From NCBI GenBank assembly GCA_003024985.2, contig PXIH01S0028407.1: a stretch of DNA of 11,781 nt; one strand, written 5' to 3'. Positions 8,801-11,781 of this stretch are shown in pieces. Within the stretch, counting starts at the first letter, position 1. Each line of letters begins with the position of its first letter. This DNA is from Euperipatoides rowelli. Taxonomy: Eukaryota; Onychophora; Udeonychophora; Euonychophora; Peripatopsidae. The translations under genes were made by a program, and so were the position numbers. The notes under the pieces were generated by a model. That model saw nothing but the letters and a program-made list of their open reading frames with translations, had not been told where the DNA came from and did not search any database.

Positions 8801-9470
8801 TTTCTCTCTAAATGTTTGTGAGGTGATATCTTCAATGTTTTGCTGTCCACACTGTTTGATCCATTGGTTCTTTGCTCCTATTGACATTCTGCTTTCATCT
8901 AGCAGATCAAGTTCTGTATCATCCTCCTCTTCCATTGGATTAGGTGCTCTTGACAATACGTCCGCCACTGTTTGGCTTTCCCTTTCTTTGCTTGACATCA
9001 TAGCTTACTCGCTGAGTAAAAGCACCCACCTAGTCAAGCGATGACGCGTCTTTTAACTTGAGCAACCATGTCAATGCTGAATGGTCGGTTTCGACGACAA
9101 ATTTAACTCCATACAAATATCCACGGAACCTTTTCACCCCCACACCACTGCCAACCGTTCCAACTGTGTGATGGGATAATTCCTCTCTGCTTTCATTAGT
9201 CCCCTACTAGCATACGCTATGATATGCTCATCCTCATCATGTGGTACTTGCATCAGTTCTGAGTATGAACTGTAGACCAAAGTCTGGGACCAGTAGGATG
9301 GGTGGTGACATAAGTGCTACTTTTATTGTTTGGAATGCTTCTTCCTCTATATGTCCCATCTCCATTCCACTCCTTTCTTTTTCAACTCATTGAACGGTGC
9401 GGCTATTGAGGCAAATTTCGGTATAAACTTCCTGTACCAACCCGGCAGTCCTAGAAAGCTCATCACTTGT
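8789..9470 (-). pseudogene. Gypsy RNase H and connection to integrase
   Basis: RNase H removes the RNA strand during reverse transcription. The minus strand shows the RT-RNase H link [18 protein letters not shown] (about 9400-9460), then LRTDAS with the first catalytic aspartate at 9252-9254. IIAYASRGLMKAERNYP (about 9165-9215), ERLAVVWG, and ETDHSAL (about 9075-9097) follow. Between TDAS and AYASR only about ten codons remain, while the family normally has around twenty, and two TGA codons lie there, so a small deletion is likely. Past about 9000 a frame change leads to QTVADVLSRAPNP, equivalent to the ADALSR motif, then an acidic stretch preceding the integrase. The connection segment continues to 8789. 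Confidence 0.82.
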
Positions 9471-10299
9471 TTAACATTCGCTGGGCCTTGGGAATTTTTT
9501 CAATGCCATCACTTTTTCCGGGTTGACTTCCAGCCCCCTTTGGCTCCAGATGTGACCTAGGAACTTTGTGCTTTCACATGCGAAGCTGCATTTTGATAAC
9601 TTGACGTTCAACCCTGCATCATATATTAGTTGCAACACACAGGCTAGGTCTTCCAGATGTGCCTCATAGCTTTTAGAATAGATGACAATGTCGTCATTAT
9701 AATTATAAGCAATTTTGCCTAGAACCTCTCTCAATACCTCGGCCATCAACCTGCAAAATGTGGACCCCGCATTCTTTAACCCAAAAGGCATCCTCACAAA
9801 TTCATACAGCCCTTATGCTGTTATGAAAGCTGTCTTGGGTATGTCATTTGGTTCATTGAAATTGCCCAGTATCCACTTGTCAGGTCAAGACTTGATACTA
9901 CTTTGGCTCCTGCCAGACCATCTAAGATTTTGTGTATGACGGGTACAGTGAACTTATCAACTGCCACCTTATTTTTTAACCCCCTGTAGTCTACACAGAA
10001 TCTGTAGTCATCTGGCTGTTTTTTCTTCACTAGTACTACTGGTAAAGCCCAATTCGATGTGCTCTTGCAAATCACGCCTAGGTCTAACATGTGTTTTACA
10101 TGTTTCCTAATTACAGACTTAATTTTGGTGTGTATTGATACGGTCTGCAAGCGATGGGTTTGCCCTCTGTCACTGCTATCTTGTGGACCAGGATGTCCGC
10201 TTTACCTGGCTTGTCCGAGAAACATTTCTTCTTAGCCCTCAAAAAATCCACTAGTTGTTCTTTTTCTTTCCAACTGAGGCTTATCGCTTTGCTCATCAC
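9471..10299 (-). pseudogene. Gypsy reverse transcriptase domain, frameshifted
   Basis: RNA-directed DNA polymerase of the element. In order on the minus strand are the N-terminal FSDKPGKADILVHKI (about 10165-10215), and after a frame change near 10140, HMLDLGVICKSTSNWALP and then YRFCVDYRGLKNK. Motif A LDLTSGYW follows, with its aspartate at 9884-9886. A one-base frame change near 9850 and an in-frame TAA at 9813-9815 precede MPFGLKNAGSTF (motif B, about 9755-9795). The catalytic box reads YNDD at 9690-9701, followed by IVIYS. A block with FLGHIWSQRGLEVNPEK closes the domain. Both catalytic aspartates remain, but the usual L, V or M in the YxDD x position is N. The strong similarity to insect Ty3/gypsy elements at every block fixes the family. 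Confidence 0.9.
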
Positions 10300-10301
10300 C
10301 T

Positions 10302-10740
10302 CTAGGTCGCTTTCGAATTTCTCCTCATCATTATTTCCTCTATTATCATAGTGCTTAGGTGTGTTTTATTTGAATAATCGGAATTACCTTCCCACTCTTC
10401 ATCCTCCTGTTGTTCTTCGACTGTTATGTTATTTCTTTTACTTTTACACTTATTTCCCTTATTCTTGTACATTTCTATTATATCAATGCTTAAATGTCGT
10501 AGATCTTCTCCTTCCGGTTCCTCTTCATATGATTCACCGTCATCCTCATCGATGTCCTCCCACTCATCTTCACATTCATTCTTATTTCTACAATGTTGTT
10601 CACTTTCACCTGTCCCTCTCTTCTCACTCCTGCCCTGCACTATCTCCTGGCTTCCCACATCTTCAATTTCTTCCTTCTTCTCCATTAACTCCTGCTACTC
10701 TTGCACATCAAAGTATTCCTTTCTGATTCTTCCCTTGTCT
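10302..10740 (-). pseudogene. Acidic linker between gypsy protease and RT
   Basis: This segment between the protease and the RT is strongly acidic. In the 127-codon open stretch beginning at ATG 10683-10685, 38 residues are D or E, including EDEWEDIDEDDGESYEEEPEGE-type runs. There is no obvious domain, signal peptide or membrane segment, and it is predicted by composition to be disordered. An in-frame TAG at 10695-10697 separates it from the preceding EYFDVQE, so the ATG is an internal methionine rather than a true start. A frame change near 10315 links it to the RT N-terminus. Many Ty3 elements have a shorter linker here. The plus strand of the same DNA has long open frames of Ser/Leu/Pro/His-rich sequence, which I regard as shadows. 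Confidence 0.6.
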
Positions 10741-10741
10741 T

Positions 10742-11105
10742 TCAGCAGAATGCTGTGCTCTTCCTGATCATAGAGCACTGAATAGTTCCCAAGATTATGT
10801 CTGTACTCTGGCTGTCCATTATATTAAAACTGTGAACACAGGTTGTATCGCCCGCAAATTTGAACCTTATTCTCACTACTCCCCCTGTCCTTAATCTAGT
10901 GATTCCATCGGCTAGTATCACCTCGATTCCTTCCTTTACTATGAGCCTTGGGCCGTACCCCTTGTCCCAAACTCCATTTGTCCATACATAAGACAATACT
11001 GTCTGTGATATAAAACTTGCATCCACCCAAGAATCGATGTGGCACCAAAATATACATCCATATAGCCTACATTTAGTTTAAATAGAGGTTGGTCCTTGAT
11101 TTCTG
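10742..11105 (-). pseudogene. Gypsy aspartic protease domain, active site altered
   Basis: The retroviral-type aspartic protease processes Gag-Pol and works as a homodimer, with one D-S/T-G per subunit. On the minus strand a lead-in segment with PLFKLNVGYMDVYFGA (about 11042-11090) is followed, after a frame change near 11040, by IDSWVDASFIS. There the catalytic aspartate is retained at 11033-11035, but the glycine of DSG has become tryptophan (TGG at 11027-11029), one base from GGG. The strand then runs through the flap region to a family-typical STDIILG ending at 10787-10789. Just after that, the frame changes again into SVLYDQEEHSILLKD. The altered DSG and the frame changes make it inactive. 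The length of roughly 90-110 residues is normal. Confidence 0.75.
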
Positions 11106-11695
11106 CTAATTTATTTTTCCCAACAATATCCTCATCGCTTCCTCCTATCCCTTGATTACTTAATAGAGCATATTTGTGTAAGTGACTTCCATTTGACTTT
11201 CCCAGCTAAGCTGCTTGTACTCCTCTCTTGGCTATCATTGTGGGCTGGGTTTAATGTGTTGAATCGGGAGTCACCGCCTCCCCATCCGATACGGTGCCCC
11301 CTGTCCAATTTAAAGCTCCTACATTTGTTATACTATTGCTGCTCCTTCCTTGTATTGCATGTCCTTGCCTTCTGGGAGGCCTTCTTCCACCGCTGTCTCT
11401 TCCCCTTGTTACACTTCCGACTGTGTTCATATTTCTATCGTCGTTGTTCACTCTGTTGTATCGTCCTTGCTCCCTGTCATCTCTCTACAGTGTTCCCTGA
11501 TATTTTCCTCTTCCTCTGCGCTCTGCGTACACTGGACCTCCCACTTGCTGCCATCTCAGGTTCACTACATTTTCCATCTCCTTGGCGCATCGTATCAACT
11601 GTGCAATGTTACTTATTCGTGTGTGTATCAGATCATAGTAATCGGACTCCATCTTGCGCAATATCATCTGTACTACCAGAGATCGCGTTAACGCA
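11106..11695 (-). pseudogene. gag: Gypsy gag C-terminal part, broken
   Basis: Gag forms the particle that packages the element RNA. A capsid-like segment reads DYYDLIHTRISNIAQLIRCA followed by KEMENVVNLRWQQ (about 11570-11660). After a frame change near 11490 comes an Arg/Gly/Asn-rich basic segment (DREQGRYNRVNNDDRN, then RGRDSGGRRPPRRQG) that fits an RNA-binding nucleocapsid tail. I see no CX2CX4HX4C zinc knuckle in any frame. Stops and frame changes near 11247, 11205 and 11160 precede SNQGIGGSDEDIVG, which leads into the protease. A TGA occurs in the capsid frame just upstream, near 11710. The first part of gag is missing from the window or replaced by unrelated DNA beyond 11700. The assignment rests on position, composition and weak capsid-like wording. 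Confidence 0.6.
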
Positions 11696-11780
11696 TCTAC
11701 ACGCGTATTTCACGCATAAAAAAATGGAAAAACCAGCCTATAAATGTCAGATGCGTATTCGCACGCATTAAAAAAAAAAA
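11681..11780. repeat. Cluster of ACGCAT/ATGCGT inverted motifs with A-tracts
   Basis: Within 100 bases there are three hairpin-capable units: GCGTTAACGC (11685-11694), ACGCGT ... ACGCAT (11701-11717), and ATGCGT ... ACGCAT (11751-11768). The last two are imperfect direct copies about 51 bases apart, each followed by an A run of 7 to 11 bases. CpG content is much higher than in the neighbouring DNA. The block coincides with the point where gag similarity disappears. It could be an insertion junction, a small terminal repeat, or unusual host sequence. Confidence 0.5.
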
Positions 11781-11781
11781 G

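Larger units (their letters stand above)
7499..11105 (-). pseudogene. pol: Gypsy pol polyprotein, multiply frameshifted
   Basis: Pol would be cleaved by its own protease to give the protease, reverse transcriptase/RNase H and integrase used to copy and insert the element. The domains are in Ty3/gypsy order and collinear, ending at TAA 7499-7501 after a basic tail (LRRRQNSKEVRVM). About a dozen frame changes are needed to follow the homology, for example near 11040, 10786, 10315, 10140, 9820, 8540, 8345, 8185 and 7735. In-frame stops include TAG at 10695-10697 and TAA at 9813-9815. The total of about 3.6 kb is normal for the family, so most damage is small indels rather than large deletions. 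No translation can yield an active product. Confidence 0.88.
5047..11781 (-). mobile_element. Ty3/gypsy-type LTR retrotransposon, 5' end beyond the window
   Basis: The minus strand carries, right to left, gag remnants, protease, an acidic linker, reverse transcriptase, RNase H, integrase and a 3' noncoding region ending in a probable LTR. The RT-RNase H-integrase order is diagnostic of Ty3/gypsy and rules out Ty1/copia. The 5' LTR, primer binding site and most of gag lie to the right of base 11781 or are missing. Pol is broken by about a dozen frame changes and by stops, so the copy is dead. Base composition of the coding part is visibly more GC-rich than the AT-rich DNA at 6418-7349. No envelope gene is recognisable between integrase and LTR. 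The candidate LTR is long for an insect element; some lineages such as Osvaldo and Ulysses are known for long LTRs, but I cannot assign a lineage. Confidence 0.88.

Noticed and set aside
10361-10767. Long plus-strand open frames rich in Leu, Ser, Pro and His (about 110-120 codons) over the protease-RT linker
   Set aside because: They are complements of the purine-rich acidic linker on the minus strand, have low-complexity composition and no domain, and conflict with the collinear gypsy pol reading.
11193-11771. 192-codon plus-strand open frame over gag
   Set aside because: It is antisense to the gag segment and is Leu/Cys/Ser-rich with hydrophobic runs, typical of the complement of Arg/Gly/Glu-rich coding sequence. 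No recognisable family is visible.

Overview
This window looks like repeat-derived DNA from an AT-rich animal genome, most plausibly an arthropod. The host assignment is an inference from the retroelement types and base composition, and I cannot name the species. I see no intact host gene, no bacterial-type gene, no RNA gene and no CRISPR array. Every recognisable protein signature lies on the minus strand and belongs to one of three degraded retrotransposons.

Layout: (1) 1-1640 is the 5' part of a non-LTR (LINE) element, 'LINE A'. It has an AP-type endonuclease with its catalytic motifs still readable, and it runs off the left edge before its reverse transcriptase. (2) 1758-5046 is a nearly complete second LINE of the CR1/Jockey type, 'LINE B'. 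It has an ORF1 start remnant, endonuclease, reverse transcriptase, a CR1-style C-terminus and a short (ATT)n tail. All of it is frameshifted. (3) 5047-11781 is a Ty3/gypsy LTR retrotransposon running from the right edge (gag) leftwards through protease, an acidic linker, reverse transcriptase, RNase H and integrase to a probable 3' LTR. That LTR terminus appears to abut LINE B at 5046/5047. The region 6418-7349 is very AT-rich, with no coding signal I can recognise.

How the parts relate: the LTR element seems to have inserted into the 5' end of LINE B, and LINE B's 3' tail sits about 0.2 kb from the first plausible start codon of LINE A, in the same orientation. The gypsy polyprotein keeps nearly every family signature but needs about a dozen frame changes, has in-frame stops, and has lost key residues (protease DSG reads DSW). 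It is therefore a dead copy.

Points worth a second look: the LINE B/LTR junction, the unresolved LTR 5' boundary, two protein-like stretches bracketed by splice-like sites inside the LTR candidate, an acidic linker between protease and reverse transcriptase, a 39-bp direct repeat just beyond the pol stop, and a cluster of ACGCAT/ATGCGT inverted motifs at the right edge. I found no convincing evidence of a new biological system.
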